Notes under the pieces: model-generated
Databases searched by the model: none
Seen by the model: the letters and a program-made list of their open reading frames with translations, nothing else
Told to the model about the DNA's origin: nothing
NCBI GenBank assembly: GCA_965112965.1
Contig: CBCOTE010000025.1
Span: 13,608 to 77,607 of the forward strand
Length of the DNA: 64,000 nt
Direction of reading: 5' to 3'
Origin: CBCOTE01 sp965112965
GTDB taxonomy: Bacteria > Desulfobacterota > Desulfovibrionia > Desulfovibrionales > Desulfovibrionaceae
Program-made: the position numbers and the translations under genes
In this document: piece by piece, positions 17,243 through 28,344 of the stretch
How the letters are laid out: each line of letters begins with the position of its first letter
Numbering within the stretch: the stretch's first letter is position 1

Positions 17243-20200
17243 AGAATTGACAGATCTGTAAGGCAACCTAAAAAATAGACCCAAAACTACTTTAGACTAG
17301 GCCGCCTATCCAGCGATTAGCGGTAGGAAGACATTAATGACGATCAAAAAAACTCGTCCAAAAAAATCTCAGCTGCTCGTACTCGTAAATTGGAACGCAG
17401 CATGCATTGACTATAAACGCCTTGTTTCTCATCTTCTCTTTAAGTTGTTGAGTTATATATCTGACAGACTGATTGCATCCGAATATTGGCCGATATAAGG
17501 CCCATAGCCAACTTAGCCGTCTGCAGGGCGCGGACTATAAAAACCAGTACGCATAATATTACGAGTGGCAATGACTGTGAAATTAACTTTAGACAGATTG
17601 CCGTCCAAATTTTTCCAATTTATCAAGCTGTATACGATGGATAAGAAGAAGATATCGTCGTATTCACTCATGATAAAGGACTCCTTAATGTTGCAGCCAG
17701 GCGTATTAATCCTGGCCCGCACGATATGCGGCGGACATTACGACGATTAATGGCCAAATTCAACTTCCATAGCTTTACACAAAAAACCAGACAAAAGAAA
17801 GCCCTATCCGAAACTATTAGCCAAGTTTGCTGCTAGGCCGCCTCAGAATTAGATAGAATCTAAGGATTATACTTATACGTTGAAATCATCGCTGCCGACG
17901 GCATCGGCCCTGATTAATCAGCTTTGGTCAGTCGCTCGCATTTCACGAACCAATCTAAGTACCAAGTCACACGCTTATTCATATGGTTCAGTAGGCAATG
18001 TTCAAAATGATAATCATCAAAAAGATCAAGGATCGGCTATATGTTCAGTTCAGTGAACAAAAAAAACTGGTTTACCAGTTGCTAAATACCTGAGAGGATT
18101 TTAAAATAAAAGAACGATCATTGTAAATCTTGATCATAGTACGACTCTGAAGAAATAATCTAGACGCTTATCGCTCAGATATTAGAGTGCTCGGTAAAAC
18201 CTAAAAACGACAGCGATCAACCCAGAAGCTCTTGCCTCAGGTCGTTAATACCGTCTCGGATGCCAATGAAGGCCATGTCCTAGGCCTTATCCCACTCCGA
18301 CTCCCGGCCAAAACTCGATCGAGGCCAGACGCAGGCTAGAAGCCAGTCAGCCTCTTGTCTAGATTACCGAATATTCAGATCACCGAAAAAAAACTGATTT
18401 CGCCCGACAGCGGACAAATAGATCTAAGATAAACGCATCAAAATTAGAATTATCCGAATTAATCCACCAAAGTTCGAGATCAATTGGCTAGGAGCGTGGT
18501 TGTAAAACGATCGGCAGACCTCCAGCCCAATGATATAACCGGCATAATTGCCAATGTTTTTTCGCTGCAAGGTAGCAACTAGATTTCTAATTATTGTAGT
18601 GACTTTTGTCTCGGACATCTATACTTCAATCATAGTCAGCCAACGTCGTCACTATCTATGTTGGCTGCTCTTATAACATGCTCGAGATCAAGGAGTACCG
18701 CCCTTTATTGACCTTGCCCCACTAAGGGCACTGAGCAGGCCTACGCTGCAACTTTTTGCTATATATTACTTGCTGCGCATTGAAATCTATCCCACAGTAC
18801 TCTTTTCTACAATGTGTCTAATTGTGAGTTCGTGTTTACTACTAAAAATAATTAAACTAACTATACTCCTACTAACAGACAGGCACATCGATTGAATCTA
18901 CTTCATCATAGACCTACGTATCTGGCATAGCCTAAAAAAACCGTTATTTAGTGCTATGTAAATAATTATTTACTTGGTATTCCCTAGATAATCCGGCGAA
19001 ATGCCTATAAAGAATACCTGCACATTACATGACCCTGCACTACAAGTCTGACTAGGCTTAACATTGCCTCAATGACACCCGTGACGGACGTTTGCTTATT
19101 TCTGTCCTCATTCTTCATTACGGCTAACTATTCGTGCTCGTATGGTCTGATCCGTCCTGATGCAAGCATCTGCCCTACTCATACCTAGAATTCTTGGTGT
19201 CCTAGATGCTAATTGTGGCAGCCTCCAAATATCTTTTAGACCGGTCCGTTCCGTACGTTATTCATTAACCTCTCCTCGTCCCCGGCACTTGCCACACAAG
19301 TAACTAGACAGGAGGTGTCTCAATCACTGCTAACGCCATCCTGACACCCCACTGCCCATCCTCATAAAAAAATGCAGCAGCGTAGACGGAAGTAGGCCGC
19401 CCTACTGACGACCAAGGACAACTTTACGCTGCTATACTACAATACTATGCCTTATTTTTAGTCAATTTTTCTAGGCCAGTGGTGAATGGTTAATGAATGA
19501 CTCAACTAATCACTGTTCTAAATATCCCAACTGACACCCTAGGTCTTAGACAAGAAAAAAACAAGATTTTTTACCGACTGCTACTTCTTCGCCAGGCCCG
19601 ACCATACGGCGTTCCACTTTGTCAATAACCTAAGCCTTTATTTTTTCTCCGAGATGCCCTAGCGTTCACATAGCCTTAACCGGGATATGTTTGCTCAAAA
19701 AAATATAGTCTATTTTTCTGACCTTCAGAAGCTTAAGCTATAATCTACCAGGCCTTCATCGAATTTGACTTTCTCACCACTCAACTTCTGACTCATCTTC
19801 TGCTGACCGAGCTAAGCTATCAGTCTGCTGACAGTGCTCATACTACAAGTACCAGACATAGTCTTGAGTAATGATTTTTTTGGCCCGTATTTATCCCAAT
19901 CCAACAAAATTTAAATCGAAGCCATGCTAATATTTTTATTATTTCTGCTATGACTAACGCGGAACTAAATCTAGCAGTCTTGTACAGCATGGCTATATTT
20001 CAGGTTTTAGACTTGAATGGCAACTCAATCTTCTTCAAGGCTATCAACTAGCTCTACATCAGGCCGACCTCTTTTTTGGGCTCGTCACCTAAATCACCCA
20101 AAATATGATCAACCTATCAGTATTCCTGGTCTATTATAAAATCATGGCCTGAATCAAAGCATTAACTACAGCCTAATCTTGAAAATTCTAGCATCCTACG

Positions 20201-22086
20201 AAACTGTTTTATATTTATTCAGATGGTACCAGGCTATAAATTGCCCCTACACCACATTTATTCCTAGCCGGTTCTTCTTGCGATATTAACATTAACATTA
20301 ACATGAATATGGCCAGCATGTTTTTATAGGATTTACATCTTGATCATCAAGCCTTTCTTTTGTTCTGACCTACTAAAACCACCCCAGCTGCCGATGAGAT
20401 GCACAGGTCATCAGGAAAAAGTATCCAAAAGGCAAAGCTTCTCTGCCCAGACAAGTTGACAATTCCAGCTATTTGTACTGTATTGAAATGAAAATCCTGG
20501 TAACGGAGGCATGCAACACAGACAAGGAACGGCTGTGGGGACAGAATAGCGTTCGATTCATTCTTGATTTTGAGCAGTGGGGTCTGCCATCTAAATAATT
20601 CTCCAAACTACTTAAAAAATATTTAATATATGCCATAAAATACCTGACTTCTATATCTACCACCTGATCCTTATACTGGACGAGGTAAAATCAACTCTAA
20701 CCTACATACACTATGATCCCTATAAACTCATATACGTAGCCCTGCATATAAAATATCTCTTGCGTATATAATATAATAAGAATTCTTCAACCTGTTCGAA
20801 ATACCCGTTTTGCCTCATCAATATTCTCCTGGAATAATGTCCGGCCCTAATGACAACATAGGCATCCATCTGGGCAGGCGCCTAGTGGGCATCATCTAGT
20901 ACCGTCGGGAGAAGAATTAAAATATGGCCTATCATTACTAAAATACATCTAGTATGACTGAGACCTTGCGTTCGGACAGTGTAATCCGGAACATAAATAA
21001 AATCATGGCCGTCAATGTACTGCACAAAACAAAGTCGTAGTGGTAGAGACAGCTGGCCATTTAGGCTTTAAAAAACACAGTACACATCTTAAAAAGTCAC
21101 TAAATTCTTAATAATATCAACTAATAGCATCTATTTTTTTGATTTAGCCGAGCTTGAATACATTAATTTCTATAACTCGTTGAGGCTGGTCATAATTTAT
21201 CGTTGCCTGCAGCAACCTAGCGGCAAGGTCGATATTTATAACATATACGAATACATATTATTTTTTTTTAAAATAGCTAGTTATAGTCATATGTTACTAT
21301 GCTCCCCAGGTCAAAGTCTTGATCTACCTCTCCGTGTGCAACAATCAGATTAACGATAATACCTGACCTGACAGCAGTATACGCTTCCGCTAACCATCTT
21401 AACTGGTATCCTGTCATATTTTTTACTACCTAATCTAACCCACTGCCTAGACTAGACCAAGCAAAATCACATCAAATAACTCAATGTCTAAGCTAGCTAA
21501 GGCCTTCGCCGTCGAACATCACCTGCCTACTCCTCCAGGAGGCTGAACTGATCGTGACTGATTTCATCAATAAACTCGGCCTCTATAGAATTATCGCTTT
21601 TATATTGACCATGTCCGCCCGGCCTTATTGAAATTGCGTCGTCTTTCTAATGGTAGACTTTCACCACCAGGAATATTTTGCTATAGTTATTCGATAATTT
21701 AGTCTGATCCTGTCACAATTATCACTTAACTACAACTTCCAAAAAAATCTGCAAACCCAGAGAGTGCAATGACCAAGATACCTAAAAAATATAGAAATAG
21801 ATCATATGCAAGCTTTATATCATGCCCAACGATGAAAAAACTTCGCATCATCGTCTATTGAATGGCAATTCTAATACCAATCTTCTTCAAAAAATTTTGT
21901 CATTACAGGCTAATATTAATCATAATCTGTATTATGCAATCGCAAACATTATAATATGTCGCATATATAATAACTTTATCGACATCAGAACCAGATATAA
22001 CTATGAGTTAGGGTTGAGTTTAGTTTTTGATTAATCTAGACTATTACCGGTGTATCCACTACAATTCTACCACCCATGAGACGCTC
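17243..22086. other. 4.8-kb decayed region
   Basis: No intact gene. The clearest coding-like piece is on the minus strand at about 18190-18620: one frame gives an open stretch with LVATLQRKNIGNYAGYIIGL and, after stops, QEADWLLACVWPRSSFGRES and DMAFIGIRDGINDLRQELLG. I do not recognise the family. On the plus strand about 18690-18890 reads as membrane helices. A short ATTAAC repeat (three units) is at 20285-20302. Small frames at 17513-17750, 20469-20663 and 21822-22034 look like chance. Confidence 0.45.
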
Positions 22087-23229
22087 ATGCCCTTAATCGA
22101 AATCATTCCCATCACCCACGGCACCTTAGATATGGAGACCTTTCTCAAGTTGCCCTGGAAGATCCAGAAACACGACCCCTGCTGGGTACCACCCATCCTA
22201 TCCGAGCAACGCAAGTTACTCGACCCAGCTCGCAGCCCTTTCTTCGACCACGGTGAAGCTCAATATTTCCTCGCCCGCAAAGATGGCGAACCAGCTGGTC
22301 GCCTTTCAGTACACCTGAATCGACTCCACGATGAGCGCTACAATGATAACACCGGCTTCTTCGGCTTTTTCGAATGCATCGAGGACTCAGCCGTAGCCGC
22401 TGTTTTGCTCGAAGCCGCCGCGACCTGGCTACGTGCCCCAGGCCGGATGCGTACGCGCATCGTCGGCCCCTTAGGTTTTTCTATCTACGACGAGGTAGGC
22501 GTGCTAGTAAAAGGCTTCGACCGCATGCCAGTCATCCTTCAAACACACAATCCACCTTGGTACGACACCATACTTACGGCATGGGGCCTCACCAAGGCTA
22601 TGGACTGGTACGCCCTGGGTATCTACAAAGCCAACGGTATCCTAGAAAACTTGGAAGGTCGCGCCGCTCAGATCCTACAAGACACTGCCGTAACCATGAT
22701 TAAGCCCGTTGCTGCCGACGTATTACGCCGGGCCGAAGAGATGCGTTTGCTCTTCAATGAAACATGGGAAAACAATTGGGGCCACGTACCCTTCACAAAG
22801 CGCCACTTTCATCAGATTATCTATGCGCTCAAACCATTACTCAAGATGGAACTCAACCGCTTCATCCTGGACAAAAATGACCATATTGTAGCCTTCATAA
22901 TTAACATCCCTGACTTCAATTCTACTATAAAGCGCCTTAATGGCCGCCTCAATCTCATAGGCTTTATCCGCTTATTTTGCGAATCCGCCTTCAATCGTTT
23001 CACTAAGACCCGCACTCTCATAATGGGCGTCAAACGCGAATATCAAGGCAAAAATCTCCACCATGCCATGATCAGCGATTATATAGCTTTCATGCTTCGT
23101 CACTTCCCTCGCGTCACTTTTGACGACTGCTCCCTTATTGCCGAATCTAATAAAAGTCTTCTGCGCTCTTTACGCCCATATAAACCGGAATACTATAAAA
23201 CCTGGCGTATTTACGAACGCAGTATCTGA
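22087..23229 (+). CDS. GNAT-like acyltransferase family protein of unknown substrate
   Basis: 380 residues from ATG 22087 (MPLIEIIPI); a TTG 60 bases earlier gives an unlikely extension. It belongs to a conserved GNAT-related family recognised by HDPCWVPPILSEQRKLLD, NTGFFGFFECIED, VGPLGFSIYDEVGVLVKGFD and NPPWYDTILTAWGLTKAMDWYA. The second half has the weaker acetyl-CoA-binding fold, with TLIMGVKREYQGKNLHHAMI (the RxxGxG-like turn reads REYQGKN) and a final SNKSLLRSLRPYKPEYYKTW. The substrate is unknown for the family. It stands alone between two large decayed regions, and its survival there suggests it is under selection. The frame is intact. Confidence 0.8.
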   Translation: MPLIEIIPITHGTLDMETFLKLPWKIQKHDPCWVPPILSEQRKLLDPARSPFFDHGEAQYFLARKDGEPAGRLSVHLNRLHDERYNDNTGFFGFFECIEDSAVAAVLLEAAATWLRAPGRMRTRIVGPLGFSIYDEVGVLVKGFDRMPVILQTHNPPWYDTILTAWGLTKAMDWYALGIYKANGILENLEGRAAQILQDTAVTMIKPVAADVLRRAEEMRLLFNETWENNWGHVPFTKRHFHQIIYALKPLLKMELNRFILDKNDHIVAFIINIPDFNSTIKRLNGRLNLIGFIRLFCESAFNRFTKTRTLIMGVKREYQGKNLHHAMISDYIAFMLRHFPRVTFDDCSLIAESNKSLLRSLRPYKPEYYKTWRIYERSI

Positions 23230-25093
23230 ATGGTATATTTTCGGCTGTCAGAAGGTCAGTAACTCTTAAAAAACAAATTATACAGTGACGCGGAGGCCTA
23301 AACGGAATCGTCAATATAAGATAGATAATAATAGTATAACTAGCGAGGTTTACGAAGAAATATAAATAATCAGTGTTAGTAAATCAGAATGGGAAGACAT
23401 TTTCTTTCTACCTGATAGTCTTTTCAAGTCGAAGGTAACTTTGATAAAAAAATAACACCAATAACAGTGCCTCTATAATGCTACGGACGACAATAAAAAC
23501 CGAAGTAAAAAAATATTAGATAGCCACTATAAATTCGACAATTTTGCCCATAGAATAAACGATAGATTCATCTTTTGATCAACATTGCGGATATCTTAAA
23601 AAAAGACATTAACAGCAGAATTAGTAGATTCGTTACGCAAATCAAAAAAATAGAACAAATATACCTTAGCGTATCAAGCCTGTTGTTGAACCAAATATAG
23701 TCCATGACGATTATGTTGAAAAAAGCTAGAACAAACGATAGCAAACATGATAGCAGCGAAGTCTTTTTTGAATATTGATTAGGGAACTTCTGAATTAAAT
23801 ATAGCTACAAAAAAAAATAGAATCACGACAAGAAGGTAGGCTACAATAAAAATGAACAACAAGGGGGTGAATATAATCATGGTCGATACCTCAGGTCAGC
23901 TTACTAATCTAAGATAGTGTCGCTTTTTTAGCTCGACGAGACAAAAAATAGTACTGGGATTCCATCGTTTGTAGCAGATTGTGCCGCCGATAAAACCAGT
24001 AACTAGAAAAAAATATAGAGATATGATAAATCGACGATCTAGTCATAGCTACCAGGCCAGCCGAGGCGTCCGAGACAGCGATCAGAATTGTAGCCTTAGC
24101 GGCGTGCATTTTTTAGAGATGATCCGCCCACCTGGCTAAAGTCATGGCTAGGTAGATAACGACTAAGGCATTAGTAGTTAGAGATGCTGCCGACATTGTA
24201 AAACTGAACTATTTAAATCATATGATGTTCATGTCACAAAAGGTCGCTGGCAGACCATACGATATGTAAAATTCCTGATCATAGCCGCGCCAAAGAGTCA
24301 ATAATTATAGACTACTCCGCTATTCATGTACTTCACCGCGCTGTTAATAAAAGTCAAAGACATGCAACTGAATAGCTAACCACGCCTCAAATCAAGTTAG
24401 CCAAGGGTTAGATAAAAAATAATTTTAGCCGTAGAATGGCCGACGTAAACATAGGAGGAAAATAAAATTAAAATTTTTTAGATAATAAACCTATCAACTA
24501 CCTAAGCCAATATGAAGAACAGAGAATAGACAATCACAATCCAAATGATGTAGATACTAGGTCAACCATAAAAACTGCATGCTATAGTTCTAAATATATT
24601 CTTGCTCCAAAGTGGTCACGATTAAAGCTAGGGTAGCTGAGATAAAGACAAACCCAATAGCTGTGCTATTGTTGGGTCAGGTCCTTAATCCACGAAGCGA
24701 TCGAGACGGATAGCTAAAAGTTATTATCAAGACATACAACCAAACAATAACCCGTCGACACGGACCTTATTTTTAAAAAAATCTTATAAGCTTTATTGTT
24801 CTTATCTATGGTAGCAATATGTCAATATAATTATTCAGTATATTACCCCATACTCCTGTTACCCATATTAAAATACAAAAAAAATAATACTAATCGTAAG
24901 CCCTAACAGTCGTCCCGCCCAAAATTTATTATGAGAACAAACAATTAGTTAATTTTTATTAAAATAAGTAAGGCATAACTATTACAACATTAAGAGCTTA
25001 TAACTAACTATAAAAAAACATAGTTCTGCTCTCGACATTATCCTAAAAAAATAACTAACGTATTATTTTTATCGAATATTTCAGTATTACTTT
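23230..25093. other. 1.9-kb decayed region, probable membrane-protein remnants
   Basis: No intact gene. On the minus strand about 23850-24200 the frame reads ALVVIYLAMTLARWADHL, a stop, MHAAKATILIAVSDASAGLV and then a further hydrophobic piece LLFIFIVAYLLVVILFFFVA. These look like helices from an eroded transporter or permease. About 24600-24720 (minus) another hydrophobic piece, SIAIGFVFISATLALIVTTL, is seen through a shifted frame. I cannot name the family. Confidence 0.4.
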
Positions 25094-26371
25094 TCAATCA
25101 TCAAAATTACCCTCTGGCCCTTTATACCTATAAAGTTTCGTTGCTCGCGCCCGTAACTTAGCCTCTGTCCATTCGGCTGGATCTTCAATACGGTCCACCT
25201 TAGGACCCAAGTCGTAGGAGCCCGCAGCCACTATGGCTTCAATGGCTAACGGCGCTGTATCCCGAGCATTGAAAATTTCCACCAACAACGTAAAGACGAA
25301 ATCTTCTACAGCCTTAACCATGCGACAACGCACCACGGCGGACTGACCAAGGATCTTATTTTCGAAGAGCAAGTTAACTTTCTTGTAATTGCTGCCCTTG
25401 ATATCATGCTCGGCCGCATACTTGCGTATCTCAGCCCACAATTCGTCCGACAGCCCTTGGCCTGAAATTTTGATGAATTCGTCCTGATCGCTCAGCTCAA
25501 CATTTCCATACTCGTTCACCTTGATGCCCCAGGAGATCATCTGGAGGGCAGTGGCCACATTCGCCTTGGTAGTCCTACTTTCAGTTGCAATGCGGCGAAG
25601 TCGACCATAATTATTGCCCGAAATACCGTGTTGTGCACCCGAGACCTTATAGGGCGCCAAGGCCTGATGGATAGAGGCAGTAAGTTCAACCTGAATACCC
25701 ATATCGCTGGCCTCTATACCGTGAGTAGTGCCATTATTCAGGGCAATCCAGTCAGCATAGATGCCATGGGCATTAAGACCTTTAATAAGGTAACAGGCTT
25801 CGGCAGGAGTGGAAAGTCCGACCTTACCTTTGATCTCGCCAACTTCAGTCTCATAACCAACCCAAGCCGGCACGTAATCTTTGAGGGCAATATTGACCAA
25901 CAGATTTTCGTCATCGGTCAAATGGGAAGCATCGATGGCAATTGATGTGATCCCATAATCGAAAAGAGAAGGAATTTCTACTTTAGCCTTATCTAAATCA
26001 GCAGATGAGTTAATGCTGTAGTGATCGCAGTGTACGGCTACGGGCACAGTGATGCCCATCTCATTGCATAGAGCATCAACCTGACGGGCCACATTCCATA
26101 GACTAGTGGAACAGTAAGCATTGGCTCCGCCCTCAGATTTAGCAATCTCAATAATTACAGCAGCGTCGGCCCGCTGTGCTGCGGCGAGCACTCCACGGAT
26201 AACTAAATGACTGCGACCATTGGCCGCGATGGCCATAGCCCTGCCTTTAATCAACATAGCCCGATCAATAGCCTTACCACTGACAATGAGGGCACGGGAA
26301 TTAGGGAAGAGCTTCACTACGTTGGGCGGACGACCAATGGCCAGAGCTCGGTCGAAGAGCGAAGTTGCTAT
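25094..26371 (-). CDS. fba: Class II fructose-bisphosphate aldolase, long form, with ATA at the start position
   Basis: About 425 residues. It cleaves fructose-1,6-bisphosphate in glycolysis or makes it in gluconeogenesis. The metal site and catalytic aspartate are in VAVHCDHYSI (residues 114-117 for HCDH, counting from 26371), followed by GYETEVGEIKGKVG and WIALNNGTTHGIE, then GAQHGISGNNYG. A perfect AAGGAGG at 26380-26386 lies 8 bases from ATA (26369-26371), exactly where ATG should be. A TTG at 26410 would extend the protein by 13 residues but has no ribosome site and ignores this one. The first in-frame ATG inside lies too deep to preserve the conserved N-terminus. So the gene uses ATA, uses TTG, or is poorly translated. 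The frame is otherwise undamaged. Confidence 0.85.
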   Translation of the reverse strand: MATSLFDRALAIGRPPNVVKLFPNSRALIVSGKAIDRAMLIKGRAMAIAANGRSHLVIRGVLAAAQRADAAVIIEIAKSEGGANAYCSTSLWNVARQVDALCNEMGITVPVAVHCDHYSINSSADLDKAKVEIPSLFDYGITSIAIDASHLTDDENLLVNIALKDYVPAWVGYETEVGEIKGKVGLSTPAEACYLIKGLNAHGIYADWIALNNGTTHGIEASDMGIQVELTASIHQALAPYKVSGAQHGISGNNYGRLRRIATESRTTKANVATALQMISWGIKVNEYGNVELSDQDEFIKISGQGLSDELWAEIRKYAAEHDIKGSNYKKVNLLFENKILGQSAVVRCRMVKAVEDFVFTLLVEIFNARDTAPLAIEAIVAAGSYDLGPKVDRIEDPAEWTEAKLRARATKLYRYKGPEGNFDD

Positions 26372-26379
26372 GGGAAGAA

Positions 26380-26386
26380 CCTCCTT
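26380..26386 (-). promoter_or_regulatory. Strong Shine-Dalgarno of fba facing ATA
   Basis: AAGGAGG on the minus strand, 8 bases before ATA GCA ACT. It decides the translation start: the codon in the start position is ATA, a single G-to-A change from ATG. Confidence 0.75.
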
Positions 26387-26497
26387 AGGTATGGGAATAC
26401 TAACGAACAACGGGTTAGATTACGATAGCTAGGGCTATTTCTCAGTCAAAATCAAGGCATTGGTGCCAGAAAATTAGGCTAATCCGCCCCGGACAAA

Positions 26498-26549
26498 GGC
26501 CCTACAGGAAAGATACGGCCGAGCAATGACGCATCTTTCCTGTAGGGCC
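26498..26549. repeat. 20-bp hairpin upstream of fba
   Basis: GGCCCTACAGGAAAGATACG (26498-26517) and an inverse copy at 26530-26549 differ at one base, which still forms a G:U pair in one RNA. The loop is 12 bases. It lies between the Mrp remnant and fba, both on the minus strand, so it may be a terminator or a 5' leader structure of fba; the U run after it is short on both sides. Confidence 0.65.
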
Positions 26550-26667
26550 AATTTTCTCAGCTGCCAAAAATAAAATATATACTCCACAGATACCAAACAA
26601 GATATACAGTTTTTTTGCAGAATGCGAATGAGCGACGCATATAATCTACGTTAGCGATTAGGCCGTG

Positions 26668-27090
26668 TTAACGATGACCGTGCAGGCTCAGGCCAAAAGT
26701 CTGAAGAGCCCGACAGGTAGGCACTCCCATCGCGTCCGAAAATCTATCACCATGTAATATAAGTTGCGCTTCAACATGTCCACGTAGAAAACTTAGTGAC
26801 AAACCCGACCTTGGCCGACATATACCAATCAATGACCTAGCCCATCCTTGATGATCATAAGCTTTCAGGACATGGCCCAACTGTGGAATACAGCTCAAAA
26901 ATATAGGCTTGATATGGCCAAACTCCAAGTAAAGCTGGACATCGGTGAAAGACAGTAGGCGCAATAGGTCACAGTTATATATATCCAGATCCAGCAGACT
27001 CACAACCTTACCAACCAAGGACAGGATCACAATAATATTGGCAGCCACGGCACTCTTGCCCACATAGTTCTTAATCGAGAAAAACAACAA
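26668..27090 (-). pseudogene. Truncated, decayed Mrp/NBP35-type P-loop ATPase
   Basis: The family (about 300 residues) loads Fe-S clusters. The frame is 140 codons and starts with SIKNYVGKSAVAANIIVILS and VGKVVSLLDLDIY, aligning with SGKGGVGKSTVAANLAxxLA and GKKVGLLDADIYG. The deviant Walker A has lost two glycines and the final Ser/Thr, which should abolish ATP binding. Beyond about residue 60 the likeness fades, and the later conserved PPGTGD region is not found. It sits downstream of hypB on the same strand. I read it as a pseudogene despite the open frame. Confidence 0.65.
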
Positions 27091-27250
27091 ACATATGCTT
27101 AATCTGCTTCAAGTTGCATTTTTATCAAGAACATCAAAAATAACATTAGGTCGATGTCCTCTAAGACATAGTATACCGCAAATACTGCTGTTCTGGCAAG
27201 AACGATCGTAGCCGAAGTCTTTTTTTACCACTCATTATACGCATTATTTT

Positions 27251-27913
27251 TTAATTGTCTGCCTTCTTTATCGCCACATTAGCCCGTAACCAATTGTACC
27301 ACCTAGAGAGCCCTTCCCCGGTGCGGCACGAGAGTGGAAAGGCAGCCAATTTTTTATTTAGCGCCGTGGCGAATTTCTGCGCCTGGCTAACGTTGAAATC
27401 CACATAAGGCAAGAGGTCTATTTTGGTCAGAACCATCACCATGGCTTCAGAAAAGAGCAATGGATATTTTTCAGGCTTATCGTCACCTTCTGTTACCGAC
27501 AAAAGCGCCACCTTACAATCCTCCCCCACATCGAACTCCACAGGGCACACAAGATTACCCACGTTCTCCACAAAAAGAATGTCTACTCCAACGAGATCAA
27601 GCTTGCTCGCCGCCTCAAGGACCATGGTGCTATCCAGATGGCAGCCACCCCGAGTATTTATCTGCACCGCGGCCGCCCCAGTAGCCGCCACTCGGCGCGC
27701 GTCGTTGTCCGTCATCAAGTCGCCTTCGATGACCGACATCTTGAACTCGCCCTTAAGGTCGGTCAGCGTGCACTCCAGAAGTGTCGTCTTGCCCGCCCCA
27801 GGTGAAGAAATAAGGTTGGGTACAAAGATTTTATGCGCGCGGAACAACGCTTTTAACTGCTGTGCAATCCGGCTATTAGTTTCCAAAATATTTCGTACCA
27901 CTGGTATGTCCAT
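27251..27913 (-). CDS. hypB: Hydrogenase nickel-insertion GTPase HypB
   Basis: 220 residues. HypB hydrolyses GTP to drive nickel delivery into [NiFe] hydrogenase with HypA. Walker A is SSPGAGKTTLL; the metal-binding pair at the dimer interface is in GGCHLDSTMV; switch and base-recognition motifs include VIEGDLMTDNDARR, ILFVENVGNLVCP and LTKIDLLPY. The histidine-rich or CxxCGC N-terminal nickel-storage segment of some HypB proteins is absent. The start ATG has AGGAG 5 bases upstream. hypA is 77 bases upstream on the same strand, so the two probably form an operon. No hydrogenase structural gene is in the window. Confidence 0.95.
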   Translation of the reverse strand: MDIPVVRNILETNSRIAQQLKALFRAHKIFVPNLISSPGAGKTTLLECTLTDLKGEFKMSVIEGDLMTDNDARRVAATGAAAVQINTRGGCHLDSTMVLEAASKLDLVGVDILFVENVGNLVCPVEFDVGEDCKVALLSVTEGDDKPEKYPLLFSEAMVMVLTKIDLLPYVDFNVSQAQKFATALNKKLAAFPLSCRTGEGLSRWYNWLRANVAIKKADN

Positions 27914-27990
27914 GACATCTCCTATATGCTCGCGCCAGCATTACGTCCGGCTGGGGATCATAAAGTTAAAGAATAAGTCAGAAAAGGTAG

Positions 27991-28344
27991 CTACTCGGCT
28001 TCAAGGTAGTCTAGATACAATTCTTTGCCCGAAAGCACTCGGTGCCCAAATGCATCACCACAGGCTGGACAAGGCATGAATAACAGCTCAGGATGTTCAG
28101 GGGCAAACTCCTCCTCACACTTACTGCAAACTACCACAAGAGGCACCACCTCTAGTTCTAATACTGCACCCTCCAAGGACGTACCCGACACCGTGGCCGT
28201 AAAGGCCATTGTCAATGCCTCGGGCATCACATTAGCTAAGACCCCATACCTTACCCGGGCCCGAAATAACTTCATGGCCCCGTGTTTTTCCAGCTCCTGC
28301 TGGATTATCTTCACCAAACTCATTACAATAGATAACTCATGCAT
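27991..28344 (-). CDS. hypA: Hydrogenase maturation nickel chaperone HypA
   Basis: 117 residues beginning with the invariant MHELSIV, whose His2 and N-terminus bind nickel. The zinc site is four cysteines in two pairs: CSKCEE and CPACGD. It works with HypB next door to insert nickel in [NiFe] hydrogenase. Length and motifs are those of the full family; no damage is seen. Retention of both chaperones implies that at least one [NiFe] enzyme survives elsewhere in the genome. Confidence 0.95.
   Translation of the reverse strand: MHELSIVMSLVKIIQQELEKHGAMKLFRARVRYGVLANVMPEALTMAFTATVSGTSLEGAVLELEVVPLVVVCSKCEEEFAPEHPELLFMPCPACGDAFGHRVLSGKELYLDYLEAE

Noticed and set aside
27423..28079. 218-codon plus-strand frame opposite hypB and hypA.
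   Set aside because: Serine-, threonine- and proline-rich shadow running across two genuine genes.
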